DNA of 5,264 nt from Thermococcaceae archaeon (GCA_027064745.1 JAMOPD010000415.1:1-5264); one strand, 5' to 3'. Positions 1 to 5,264 are shown, counted from the first letter of the stretch. Notes: a model not told the origin generated them from the letters alone. Numbers and translations: made by a program.

Positions 1-124
1 TAACATAGTCGGAAAATTTGAAAAGAAGTGATATGTGTGGCGTTCCTAGATTTTTAAAAAGAAAAGACATTAAAAATGGTCCAAAGAAAGGCCCAAAAAC
101 CGACCCACCATAGTAGACGTGGAC
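1..124 (-). other. Open frame running off window edge, possible membrane transporter fragment
   Basis: On the - strand an open frame starts just after a stop at 125-127 and stays open for about 41 codons to the window edge. It reads as a hydrophobic segment containing GSVFGPFFGPFL, followed by SFLFKNLGTPHISLL. The G-xxx-GP-xx-G pattern resembles motif C in the fifth helix of major facilitator drug/proton antiporters; this is a resemblance only. There is no convincing start. A neighbouring - strand frame upstream (about 120-190) is also open, so a frameshifted transporter remnant is possible. The + strand here is purine-rich and has a 26-codon frame (33-113), but its composition is unconvincing. 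The fragment could also be chance hydrophobic reading of T-rich DNA. Confidence 0.3.
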
Positions 125-380
125 TTACTATAGAAAGGAAAAAGGTTCAGGTGTTCTCTTACTCGCTCGCTGCAGGATGCTCGCAATAAACGTCCAGAGA
201 AAGATACTGACAGATATTGTAAAGACCCTGAGGAGAGAGGTGTATAATGAACTTGGATTGCTTTTGTCGGAGATGGAGCAAAGCTAAAAACGCTGGTGCT
301 AGAGTGGCAAAAGCAATAGAAGAAAAGTTTGGAAAATTTAAAGAACCTTAGATTTTGGAATAAAGGGAAACGACAAAGGA
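125..380. other. Stretch without an intact gene, probably degraded coding DNA
   Basis: No complete gene is seen. On the + strand, short frames lie in different phases: one open from 117 to a stop at 285-287 (an ATG at 177 would give 36 codons), and another ending at a TAG near 349 with the tail RVAKAIEEKFGKFKEP. These look like the broken end of a charged, helical protein, but no family is recognised. On the - strand, overlapping frames are open without usable starts and hydrophobic in parts. No encapsulin shell sequence is recognisable downstream of the ferritin-like gene that ends at 381. Confidence 0.4.
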
Positions 381-680
381 TTAAAGCTCAACTTTAATTC
401 CCATTTCTTCCTCAACCTCCTTGAAGCCCTTCTTCATCCACTCTTTCAACTCGGGATCAAATTTGATGAGCAGGGCTAGAAACTCACCTACATGCTCCTT
501 CTCTTCGTTGGCAACGTCAAGGAAGGTGTGCCTAACAGCTTCATCATCTATGAGAAGGGCAAACTGCTCATAGAAGTTTATAGCATCAAGTTCAGCCATA
601 ACAGCCCAGCGAAGCGCCTGAGCAATTTCCTTTTCTGATAGTTTTTCCTTGTTTATAGAAATTGGGTTTAATCCAAGCAC
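381..680 (-). CDS. Encapsulated-ferritin-like (EncFtn-type) protein, standalone
   Basis: Predicted small two-helix ferritin-like protein of the encapsulated ferritin type. Family members assemble as rings, oxidise Fe(II) at an inter-subunit site, and normally work inside an encapsulin nanocompartment. Numbered from the GTG at 678-680 (99 residues), helix 1 carries MAELDAINFYEQ with Glu30 and Tyr37, and helix 2 carries EEKEH with Glu60 and His63; these match the expected iron ligands. The first residues (VLGLNPISIN) align, from memory, with the start of the P. furiosus ferritin-encapsulin fusion, and the protein stops where that ferritin domain ends. The GTG at 678-680 is preferred because GGTGAT (685-690) lies 4 bases upstream; a GTG at 690-692 would add four residues but has little ribosome binding site. 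No shell domain or clear encapsulin targeting tail follows. It could be an orphan cargo protein, a separated half of a fusion, or a free iron-binding protein. Confidence 0.83.
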   Translation of the reverse strand: MLGLNPISINKEKLSEKEIAQALRWAVMAELDAINFYEQFALLIDDEAVRHTFLDVANEEKEHVGEFLALLIKFDPELKEWMKKGFKEVEEEMGIKVEL

Positions 681-684
681 TTGA

Positions 685-690
685 ATCACC
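685..690 (-). promoter_or_regulatory. Ribosome binding site deciding the start of the ferritin-like gene
   Basis: GGTGAT on the - strand matches the archaeal anti-Shine-Dalgarno complement (GGAGGTGATC). It ends 4 bases before the GTG at 678-680. This favours that GTG over the in-frame GTG at 690-692, which is itself part of the motif region. Confidence 0.55.
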
Positions 691-727
691 ACATTATGTT
701 CCGTTTTCGGAGTAATAAAGTTTTCTC

Positions 728-733
728 TATAAA
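728..733 (-). promoter_or_regulatory. Probable TATA box of the ferritin-like gene
   Basis: The - strand reads GTTTATAGAG here. Transcription about 25 bases downstream would start near 702-706, giving a leader of about 22-26 bases to the GTG at 680, which would contain the GGTGAT site. Assignment rests on sequence and spacing only. Confidence 0.5.
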
Positions 734-761
734 CATGAAAGTTTTAAGAGGGGAGCAGAAT

Positions 762-1192
762 TCAATCGATCTCTAGACTGAAGTCTTGGTAATCCATATC
801 CCAGTTTTATAATGGAATCATACTGTGCTCTCAAAAGTTCATAATCCTATTTCAGCAAGCTCACGAAAAACTCTTTTTATTTCTTCGTCTCCAGACTCCT
901 GGGCAGCTTTCTCATAAAACCCCCACGTGAGCTTTTCCTGTTCCATGCCAAGTTCAACCGTCTTGACCTCACTCTTGAGAAATTCCTCGCTGAGGGCAGG
1001 CAACTTGCACTCCTCAGCAGCGCGCTCAAGGAACGTTTCCTCGAACTGCCCCCAGTGCTCTGCATCTTCTCCGGCAAGAAACAGGAACATTCTTCTTGCC
1101 CGCTCCTCCTTTGCTTTGCTCGCCATTTCGAGGTAAAAAAACTTCATCTCGCCTTTTTCAACCGTCAATGCCAGTGCTTCAAGTTCATCCAT
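762..1192 (-). pseudogene. Rubrerythrin-like ferritin-family protein, frameshifted
   Basis: Remnant of a four-helix ferritin-like/rubrerythrin-family protein; intact members bind a di-iron centre and usually act in peroxide reduction or iron handling. The first 117 codons from ATG 1190-1192 are open: helix A region with Glu12/Glu15 and FFYLEMA, helix B GEDAEHW, helix C MEQEKLTWGFYEKAA. The frame then ends at TGA 839-841, just before the fourth helix's expected E-x-x-H. The missing part is still readable in other phases: YELLRAQYDSIIKLGY (843 down to 796), then MDYQDFSLEID with a stop at 762-764. So two frameshifts, near 845-850 and 796-800, split a protein of about 143 residues. The expected ligand His of helix D now reads TAT, one change from CAT. 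There is no rubredoxin domain. TTG/GTG starts 6-9 bases upstream are possible. A shortened 117-residue product could still be made, but would lack a ligand helix. Confidence 0.78.
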
Positions 1193-1220
1193 CAGCACCA
1201 AACTCTTTTGAGATAAAAAT

Positions 1221-1765
1221 ATGAGTCCTCAAGGCTGAGAATCCTTCGAAGCTCAGAGAAGAGCTCATCCGATTTGTCTTCCGTGTCTATCAAAGAACAG
1301 GGGGCACGTATCCTGCCCTCGAATGGGTGAAGAACAAACCCTCAACCGAAGACTTTGAAGGGTTTGAGAAGGTCTATGAACTTTTTTTGCAGTTTCGCCT
1401 CGAAAAAGAATTCTCTACATACTCCATAACAGGATTTTAGGTACAGCTGCTTTACTCTATAACCTTGAAGAAAAGGATGTCTGGTGGATACTAGATGAAA
1501 TCAAGAATGAAAAACAGGTCTTCCGAAGTTCTTTATGGTCGATCCAGCCTTCAAAAGCAGATGTTATGGTTCAAAACTACTCCATTTTGCCATTTAAAGA
1601 CTCACCAAGCTTGGTAAAGACACCTACGTAATAACTTTCCCAAAACTTAAAGCTTATTCCTATGGGTTATAGAGAGTTTGTGGTGCTAAAAATGATACTG
1701 AGGATAAGTTGAATAGCCCGCCAGGCGCTCTCACAGGTTATCCTGACAGTCTCGTTAAAATATAA
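1221..1765 (+). pseudogene. GNAT-family N-acetyltransferase, broken
   Basis: Degraded acetyl-CoA-dependent N-acetyltransferase of the GNAT superfamily; substrate unknown. Pieces in three phases join into one protein. After ATG 1221 an apparent extra C near 1227-1228 shifts the frame. Phase 1 then reads AENPSKLREELIRFVFRVYQ and continues through TYPALEWVKNKPSTEDFEGF to about 1410. After a shift near 1411-1413 it reads GTAALLYNLEEKDVWWILDE. After a second shift near 1511-1514 it reads KFFMVDPAFKSRCYGSKLL, the acetyl-CoA-binding motif A (R-x-x-G-x). In-frame stops follow at 1595-1597 (TAA) and 1670-1672 (TAG), with TYVITFPKLKAYSYGL between them and RVCGAKNDTEDKLN after. The frame ends at TAA 1763-1765. 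Restored length is about 180 residues. Three frameshifts plus two stops make an active product very unlikely. It is divergent from the broken rubrerythrin-like gene, 28 bases away. Confidence 0.85.
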
Positions 1766-1848
1766 ATTAGTCATTATGTATCATCCATAGTAAGTTTAAA
1801 GTAGCAAACTGGGATCAGAGACAATGAAAATTACCTCACATGATATTT

Positions 1849-1861
1849 AGACAAAAAGTCT
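1849..1861. repeat. Small inverted repeat upstream of the his promoter
   Basis: AGAC-AAAAA-GTCT is a 4-base inverted repeat around five A residues, ending 9 bases before the TATA box at 1871. Its position would suit a regulator site, but it is short enough to occur by chance. The rest of 1766-1848 shows no gene. Confidence 0.2.
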
Positions 1862-1870
1862 TCGGATAGC

Positions 1871-1878
1871 TTTAAATA
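1871..1878 (+). promoter_or_regulatory. TATA box of the his operon promoter
   Basis: TTTAAATA, preceded by GGATAGC (a possible but poor TFB-binding element), is a good archaeal TATA box. The expected start, about 25-28 bases downstream, falls near A1903, followed closely by the strong ribosome binding site at 1907-1914. It is the best promoter-like sequence between the broken GNAT gene and hisZ, so the his transcript would carry the small leader frame 1920-2012 at its 5' end. Confidence 0.7.
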
Positions 1879-1906
1879 CCCTTACGCACATTTTTTCCTT
1901 TCAAGT

Positions 1907-1914
1907 GGGGGGAG
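1907..1914 (+). promoter_or_regulatory. Ribosome binding site of the leader frame
   Basis: GGGGGGAG ends 5 bases before ATG 1920-1922. Together with the TATA box this gives a complete short 5' leader (about 17 bases), supporting translation of the 30-codon frame. Confidence 0.6.
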
Positions 1915-1919
1915 TTGAC

Positions 1920-2012
1920 ATGAAATGGGAAAATGCCACAGGAAAATTGAAAGATGTAAGCCCTTGTATGAATGTATCCCTTATTCTGGTGAGCTATTAC
2001 CATCATCATTGA
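1920..2012 (+). CDS. Putative histidine leader peptide (30 codons, ends in His-His-His)
   Basis: Short open frame between the his promoter and hisZ. It begins MKWENATGKLKD, contains a hydrophobic stretch MNVSLILVSYY, and ends in three tandem CAT histidine codons (2001-2009) directly before TGA 2010-2012. It has its own strong ribosome binding site (1907-1914) and sits where the operon's first ribosome would load. In enterobacterial his operons, ribosome stalling at a run of His codons in a leader peptide controls downstream expression; by analogy this peptide could sense charged tRNA-His. Small hairpins at 2031-2075 lie between it and hisZ. No matching peptide is known to me in archaea. Alternatives: the surviving N-terminus of a decayed gene, plausible given the degraded region to the left, or a small protein with its own function. 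Translation is well supported; the regulatory role is inference. Confidence 0.6.
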   Translation: MKWENATGKLKDVSPCMNVSLILVSYYHHH

Positions 2013-2030
2013 CTGTTCTAATGTATTCAA

Positions 2031-2075
2031 TCTGAGTTCTTGCAATTCAGAGGATATTTTCCTCGATAGGGGGGA
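2031..2075 (+). promoter_or_regulatory. Possible attenuator: overlapping hairpins at the hisZ ribosome binding site
   Basis: Stem 1 pairs TCTGAGTT (2031-2038) with AATTCAGA (2044-2051): 8 pairs, one of them G-U, with a 5-base loop. Stem 2 pairs GAGGA (2050-2054) with TCCTC (2060-2064), loop TATTT. The two share bases 2050-2051. TCCTC can instead pair with GGGGA (2071-2075, one G-U) inside the hisZ ribosome binding site. So TCCTC is either held by stem 2, leaving the site free, or paired to the site. The stems are short and would be weak at the growth temperature of a hyperthermophile without help. The layout is seen; the function is inferred. Confidence 0.35.
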
Positions 2076-2076
2076 T
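2069..2076 (+). promoter_or_regulatory. hisZ ribosome binding site
   Basis: GGGGGGAT ends 4 bases before the TTG at 2081-2083. It supports that unusual start, since no ATG or GTG lies nearby in frame. Part of it can pair with TCCTC at 2060-2064. Confidence 0.6.
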
Positions 2077-2080
2077 TATT

Positions 2081-2971
2081 TTGAAGAAGGATTTATTTTC
2101 GGAATCAGAGAGATTAGCAGATATTACAAAGTCTTTGAGGCGAACATTTGAGCTCTGGGGATATAGAGAAGTGTTTTTGCCAGCAATAGAAGAGTTCAGC
2201 GAACAGCTTAGAAAAGGAACAAAATTTGCCTATAACAATGAGTTCTATGTAATAAAGCCCGACCTAACATCCCAGATACTTGCAAACCTCAAGGAGCCGC
2301 GGAAGCTTAAGCTCTACTACATCAGTGAAGTGCTGAATGGGGGGATTAGAGGAGAGTGGCAGGCTGGGGTCGAGTTCATCGGCGGAGAAGACATTAAAAT
2401 GCAAGTCGAGGTTCTTTTAACTGTCATAACTTCCCTCGAAGCACTTGGCATCGAGGACTTCTACATCGATGTCGGCAGCTTGAAAGTCTGGGAGAGGGCA
2501 ATTGAAGGAATTGAAGAATTCAAAGCAGAAATTTTCAAGGCATTAACGAGAAGAAACTTCGAAATCATCGAGGGACTACCCATAACTGAGGAGAAGAAAG
2601 AAGAGCTCTGGCAGCTGTTCAATTTCAGAGGAAAGAGCTGTGAATACGAAAAGCTCAATAAAATTATCGATGCAGTTGATGATGAGAGGGTCTTCATAGA
2701 CTTCGGCACAATAAGGCCTCTACCCTACTACAGTGATGTAATCTTTGAAGTCTATTCTCCCAAAATCGGGAAACCACTCGGTGGTGGTGGGGAATATACA
2801 TTCAAGGGAGTCAGCGCTTTTGGATTCGCCTTTGACTTAAATGCACTTTCAAGAGTCTTTAATGGGGGGATAGAGAAGAGCAGAAAGAGAATCGGTGGAG
2901 AGCTGAAAGAAGCATACAAACTTGCAAGAGAACTCGTAAAGCTTGGCATTCCGGTGGAGGTGGGAGAATGA
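2081..2971 (+). CDS. hisZ: HisZ-like ATP phosphoribosyltransferase regulatory subunit
   Basis: HisRS-like protein (296 residues) expected to bind the short HisG and make the complex active and histidine-sensitive. It resembles the class II aminoacyl-tRNA synthetase catalytic core: an N-terminal helix and [15 protein letters not shown] (23-37), KPDLTSQIL (59-67, the RPExT-like part), [10 protein letters not shown] then [11 protein letters not shown] (92-102, motif 2 region), [14 protein letters not shown] (203-216), GGGGEY (233-238) and [11 protein letters not shown] (245-255, motif 3 region). The histidine-binding RGLDYY of true HisRS reads RPLPYY, and the C-terminal anticodon-binding domain is absent, so it is not a working tRNA synthetase. 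It is shorter than typical bacterial HisZ. The TTG start is supported by the GGGGGGAT site. Its stop overlaps the hisG start (ATGA, 2968-2971), suggesting coupled translation of the two partners. It contains no histidine. Confidence 0.85.
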   Translation: MKKDLFSESERLADITKSLRRTFELWGYREVFLPAIEEFSEQLRKGTKFAYNNEFYVIKPDLTSQILANLKEPRKLKLYYISEVLNGGIRGEWQAGVEFIGGEDIKMQVEVLLTVITSLEALGIEDFYIDVGSLKVWERAIEGIEEFKAEIFKALTRRNFEIIEGLPITEEKKEELWQLFNFRGKSCEYEKLNKIIDAVDDERVFIDFGTIRPLPYYSDVIFEVYSPKIGKPLGGGGEYTFKGVSAFGFAFDLNALSRVFNGGIEKSRKRIGGELKEAYKLARELVKLGIPVEVGE

Positions 2972-3585
2972 GGTTTGTTCTTCCGAAAGGACGCTTATTC
3001 AAGGGTTCACTTGAAATCCTACGAAAAGCTGGGATTGAGCTTAAGCCGCCAGAGAACAGAGAATTAATGGTAAAAAACGGCAGGTATGAGCTTCTCCTTG
3101 CAAGGGCTTTTGATGTTCCGGTTTATGTTGAATACGGTATTGATGTTGGCATAGCTGGAAGCGATGTTGTTGAGGAAAGGAAAAGTGACGTCCTCGTTCC
3201 TCTTGAACTGCCTTTTGGGAAGTGCCGCCTAAGCTTGGCGATGCCCAAAGAAAATGCAGTCAGCGTTGAAGAGATGGATGGTTTTAGGATAGCCACCAAA
3301 TACCCAAACCTTGCAAAGAAGTTCTTTGAAAAGAGAGGAGTCGAGGTTGAAGTGATAAAGCTTCACGGAAGCATCGAGCTTGCTCCAAAAATTGGGATTG
3401 CAGATGCCATCGTTGACATCGTCGAGACAGGAAACACGTTGAGGGCTAACGGCTTAGTTGAGGTGGAGAAGATTATGGATGTTTCCGCTCTGCTTTTGGT
3501 GAACAGAATCTCCCAAAAGACTAAGTTTAAGGAGATTAACGAGCTTGTTTTAAAAATTAAGGAGGTTGTCAAAGATGAATCTTGA
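2968..3585 (+). CDS. hisG: ATP phosphoribosyltransferase catalytic subunit, short form
   Basis: Catalyses the first step of histidine synthesis, ATP + PRPP to N1-(5-phosphoribosyl)-ATP, in the cytoplasm. Its 205 residues match the short HisG form, which lacks the C-terminal ACT-like regulatory domain and depends on HisZ; the preceding gene provides that partner. Visible family features: [17 protein letters not shown] at the N-terminus (2-18), [13 protein letters not shown] (56-68), and the PRPP-binding signature ending [15 protein letters not shown] (144-158). ATG 2968-2970 overlaps the hisZ stop by 4 bases and follows GGAGGTG (2956-2962). The 3' end overlaps hisD by 11 bases and contains the hisD ribosome binding site. 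Only one histidine is present (His133). Nothing appears broken. Confidence 0.97.
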   Translation: MRFVLPKGRLFKGSLEILRKAGIELKPPENRELMVKNGRYELLLARAFDVPVYVEYGIDVGIAGSDVVEERKSDVLVPLELPFGKCRLSLAMPKENAVSVEEMDGFRIATKYPNLAKKFFEKRGVEVEVIKLHGSIELAPKIGIADAIVDIVETGNTLRANGLVEVEKIMDVSALLLVNRISQKTKFKEINELVLKIKEVVKDES

Positions 3586-4708
3586 GTTAGAAAGCTATGT
3601 GGCTCAAATTTTGAAAGACATAAGGGAAAGAGGTATTGAAGCTGTAAAGGAATACTCAAGGAAGTTTGACAGCTATGATGGGGAATTTCTTGTTAGTGAG
3701 AAGGAATTTGAAGAAGCGGAGAGGCAGATTCCAGAGAAGGATAAGAAAATAATCAAGCGCACAATAGAAAGAATCCGCTCTTACCACGAAAAACAGTTTG
3801 AGAGCGATAAGCTCTACATAAAGAACGCTTCGCTTTATGGTATAATCTACAAGCCGATAAGGAGGATCGGTATTTACGTCCCCGGAGGAAAGCCTCTGCC
3901 TTCGACGCTCATGATGGTTGGAGTTCCAGCGAAGATAGCTGGTGTTAAGGAGATAGCAGTTACAACACCACCTAAAAACGGCAAAGTCAATCCGTACATC
4001 CTCTACGTTGCAAAGCTTCTTGGCATCAAAGAGGTCTACAAGCTCGGTGGAATCCAAGCGATTGGAGCGATGGCTTACGGCATTGGAATGAAGAAAGTAG
4101 ACAAAATCTTTGGCCCCGGGAACAAGTTCGTGAACGAAGCAAAGAGGCAGGTCTTTGGTGTTGTAGGAATTGACAGCTTAGCTGGACCATCAGAGATAGC
4201 TGTTATAGCCGATGAGACAGCAGATAAGGAGTATGTTTTATACGATTTGCTTTCCCAGCTGGAGCACGGAAAAGATAGCAAGGCTTGGCTTTTGACGACT
4301 TCAAAGGAATTAGCGGAGTACTGCAAAAGGGACGGCATAGAAGTAATACTCTGCGAGAGCTTAGAGGAATGTGCCGAAAAAGCTAACGAGATAGCTCCAG
4401 AGCACTTGGAGATAATCACGAAGGAACCACTGAAGCTCGTGGATTTAATTGAAAACGCTGGAGCGATTTATCTCGGCGAATACACACCAGTGCCAGCGGC
4501 TGATTATTTCCTTGGAATTAACCACGTTCTGCCAACCGGTGGAGCTGCGAAGTTCAACGGGGTTTTAACAGTTATGGACTTCATGAAAAGAATAAGCTTA
4601 GCGTACGTGAGCAAGGAGGAGTTTTTGCAGGAAAGGTATTTGGGAATTCGCTTGGCGGAGATTGAAGGGTTAGAACTCCACAAAAAAGCTCTGGAGGTAA
4701 GAAGATGA
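3575..4708 (+). CDS. hisD: Histidinol dehydrogenase
   Basis: Zinc- and NAD-dependent enzyme for the last two steps, L-histidinol to L-histidinal to L-histidine. From ATG 3575-3577 it has 377 residues, shorter than the roughly 430 of many bacterial forms, mainly at the N-terminus. Signatures: [16 protein letters not shown] (99-114), [14 protein letters not shown] (156-169), [12 protein letters not shown] (180-191), [13 protein letters not shown] (198-210), EIAPEHLEI (272-280) and NHVLPTGG (316-323). The catalytic pair corresponds to Glu276-His277. The four expected zinc ligands are all there: Gln228 and His231 in LSQLEHG, Asp310, and His369. The usual Asp after the QxEH motif is Gly232. A TTG at 3566 is in frame but lies inside GGAGGTTG; with GGAGGT at 3561-3566 the ATG at 3575 is the better start, overlapping hisG by 11 bases. 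It overlaps hisB by 4 bases. Confidence 0.97.
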   Translation: MNLELESYVAQILKDIRERGIEAVKEYSRKFDSYDGEFLVSEKEFEEAERQIPEKDKKIIKRTIERIRSYHEKQFESDKLYIKNASLYGIIYKPIRRIGIYVPGGKPLPSTLMMVGVPAKIAGVKEIAVTTPPKNGKVNPYILYVAKLLGIKEVYKLGGIQAIGAMAYGIGMKKVDKIFGPGNKFVNEAKRQVFGVVGIDSLAGPSEIAVIADETADKEYVLYDLLSQLEHGKDSKAWLLTTSKELAEYCKRDGIEVILCESLEECAEKANEIAPEHLEIITKEPLKLVDLIENAGAIYLGEYTPVPAADYFLGINHVLPTGGAAKFNGVLTVMDFMKRISLAYVSKEEFLQERYLGIRLAEIEGLELHKKALEVRR

Positions 4709-5235
4709 GAAGAAAGACTAAGGAAGTTGATATAATTGTCGAAATTGGTGCTGAAGGGGAGATAAAGACCGGCGATAAAGTATTCGACCACCTCCTTACC
4801 GCTTTATTCTTTTACATGCGTGAGAAAGTTAACATTAAAGCGAGCTATGACTTAAGGCATCACCTATGGGAGGACTTGGGTATAGTCCTTGGAGAAGAGC
4901 TCAGAGAGAAAATTAAAGGCAAGAAAATAGCGCGCTTTGGGAACGCAATAATGCCGATGGACGATGCATTAGTCCTTGTCGCCGTGGACATCTCGAGGCC
5001 ATACCTAAACCTTGAGCTCGATATAAAGGAGAGGGAGGAAGGGTTCGAGGTTACTCTGGTTAGGGAGTTTCTCTGGGCTTTAGCGAGGACTCTCAATGCC
5101 ACAATTCACGTGAAGCAGCTGGCTGGAGTAAATGCACACCACATAGTCGAGGCTGCATTTAAGGGACTCGGCATCGCTTTAAGAAAGGCTTTGGAAGAGA
5201 GCGAGCGTTTAGAGAGCACTAAAGGTATTCTGTAA
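4705..5235 (+). CDS. hisB: Imidazoleglycerol-phosphate dehydratase
   Basis: Manganese enzyme converting imidazoleglycerol phosphate to imidazoleacetol phosphate and water. It is a dehydratase-only protein of 176 residues, without the phosphatase domain fused in enterobacterial HisB. The duplicated fold is visible. First half: RKTKE (3-7, with Glu7), FDHLL (His29) and RHHLWED (His52, His53, Glu56). Second half: TIHVK (His135) and [12 protein letters not shown] (His145, His146, Glu149). These match the eight residues expected to hold the two metals. The C-terminus ends in the usual STKG-type tail. The commonly conserved PMDEA reads PMDDA (Asp87), and a second His usually found after DHM is Tyr37; both are conservative enough to leave the call unchanged. 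ATG 4705-4707 overlaps the hisD stop by 4 bases and follows GGAGGT (4693-4698). Confidence 0.96.
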   Translation: MRRKTKEVDIIVEIGAEGEIKTGDKVFDHLLTALFFYMREKVNIKASYDLRHHLWEDLGIVLGEELREKIKGKKIARFGNAIMPMDDALVLVAVDISRPYLNLELDIKEREEGFEVTLVREFLWALARTLNATIHVKQLAGVNAHHIVEAAFKGLGIALRKALEESERLESTKGIL

Positions 5236-5264
5236 TTGAACTGATGAATTCATTTGCTTACTCC
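5236..5264. other. Region after hisB, no gene start recognised
   Basis: Only 29 bases remain. An ATG at 5244 is open to the edge, but its first residues (MNSFAYS) do not look like HisH, the usual next his gene in this group as I recall it. No ribosome binding site precedes it. ATGAATTCAT (5244-5253) is a perfect 10-base palindrome, probably by chance. Whether the operon continues cannot be seen. Confidence 0.3.

Noticed and set aside
33..113. + strand frame of 26 codons starting MCGVPRF
   Set aside because: Short, rich in Lys/Pro/Gly in a way typical of the antisense of a hydrophobic frame, and with no recognisable family.
177..287. + strand frame of 36 codons (MLAINVQRKIL...)
   Set aside because: No ribosome binding site and no recognised homology; it may be a remnant piece but cannot be supported as a gene.
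692..694. ATG on the - strand just upstream of the ferritin-like gene
   Set aside because: Out of frame with the gene and followed almost at once by a stop (ATG TGG TGA).
877..1077. Second - strand frame overlapping the rubrerythrin-like pseudogene
   Set aside because: Out-of-phase shadow; the other phase carries the clear ferritin-like pattern.
927..1136. + strand frame opposite the rubrerythrin-like pseudogene
   Set aside because: Ser/Arg-rich shadow of the opposite strand, no ribosome binding site, no family.
1889..1899. T-rich run as a terminator for the GNAT pseudogene
   Set aside because: It lies between the his TATA box and the expected transcription start, so it is part of the promoter region.
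2001..2009. CAT repeat as a simple microsatellite
   Set aside because: Only three units; its reading phase, position before a stop and his context make coding significance more likely than slippage alone.
2050..2064. GAGGA-TATTT-TCCTC hairpin as a transcription terminator before hisZ
   Set aside because: Only a 5-pair stem and no U-run after it; archaeal terminators are mainly U-runs. Kept only as a possible translational element.
3566..3574. TTG at 3566 as the hisD start
   Set aside because: The TTG lies within the ribosome binding site itself; ATG 3575 has correct spacing from GGAGGT.
2461..5102. Several - strand open frames of 65-133 codons under the his operon
   Set aside because: Antisense shadows of hisZ, hisG, hisD and hisB, with atypical composition and no sites for expression.

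Overview
The window looks like a chromosomal segment of a hyperthermophilic archaeon of the Thermococcales (Thermococcus/Pyrococcus type). The evidence is the short HisG paired with a HisZ-like subunit, Glu/Lys/Ile-rich proteins, purine-rich coding strands, TTTAAATA-type promoters with GGAGGTG ribosome binding sites, and a ferritin-like protein that closely resembles (from memory) the N-terminal domain of the Pyrococcus furiosus encapsulin.

The right 60% (about 1871-5235, + strand) is the start of a histidine biosynthesis operon: hisZ-like, hisG, hisD and hisB. Each gene overlaps the next by 4 or 11 bases and has a strong ribosome binding site. HisG with HisZ makes phosphoribosyl-ATP, HisB dehydrates imidazoleglycerol phosphate, and HisD does the last two oxidations to histidine. 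The remaining his genes are not in the window. One archaeal promoter (TATA box 1871-1878) precedes the operon. Between it and hisZ lies an unannotated 30-codon reading frame (1920-2012) with its own ribosome binding site, ending in three consecutive histidine codons just before its stop. It is followed by small, partly exclusive hairpins next to the hisZ ribosome binding site. This resembles a histidine leader peptide/attenuator and is the most interesting item here. HisZ contains no histidine and HisG only one, which fits an operon meant to be expressed during histidine shortage.

The left 40% (1-1765) is mostly decayed accessory DNA. It holds one apparently intact gene, a 99-residue encapsulated-ferritin-like protein (381-680, - strand) with no encapsulin shell gene in view. 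Next to it are two broken but readable genes: a rubrerythrin-like protein (762-1192, - strand, two frameshifts) and a divergent GNAT acetyltransferase (1221-1765, + strand, three frameshifts and two in-frame stops). The first 380 bases hold no intact gene, only a possible membrane-protein fragment on the - strand running off the window edge. No tRNA, rRNA, CRISPR array or insertion-sequence ends were seen.
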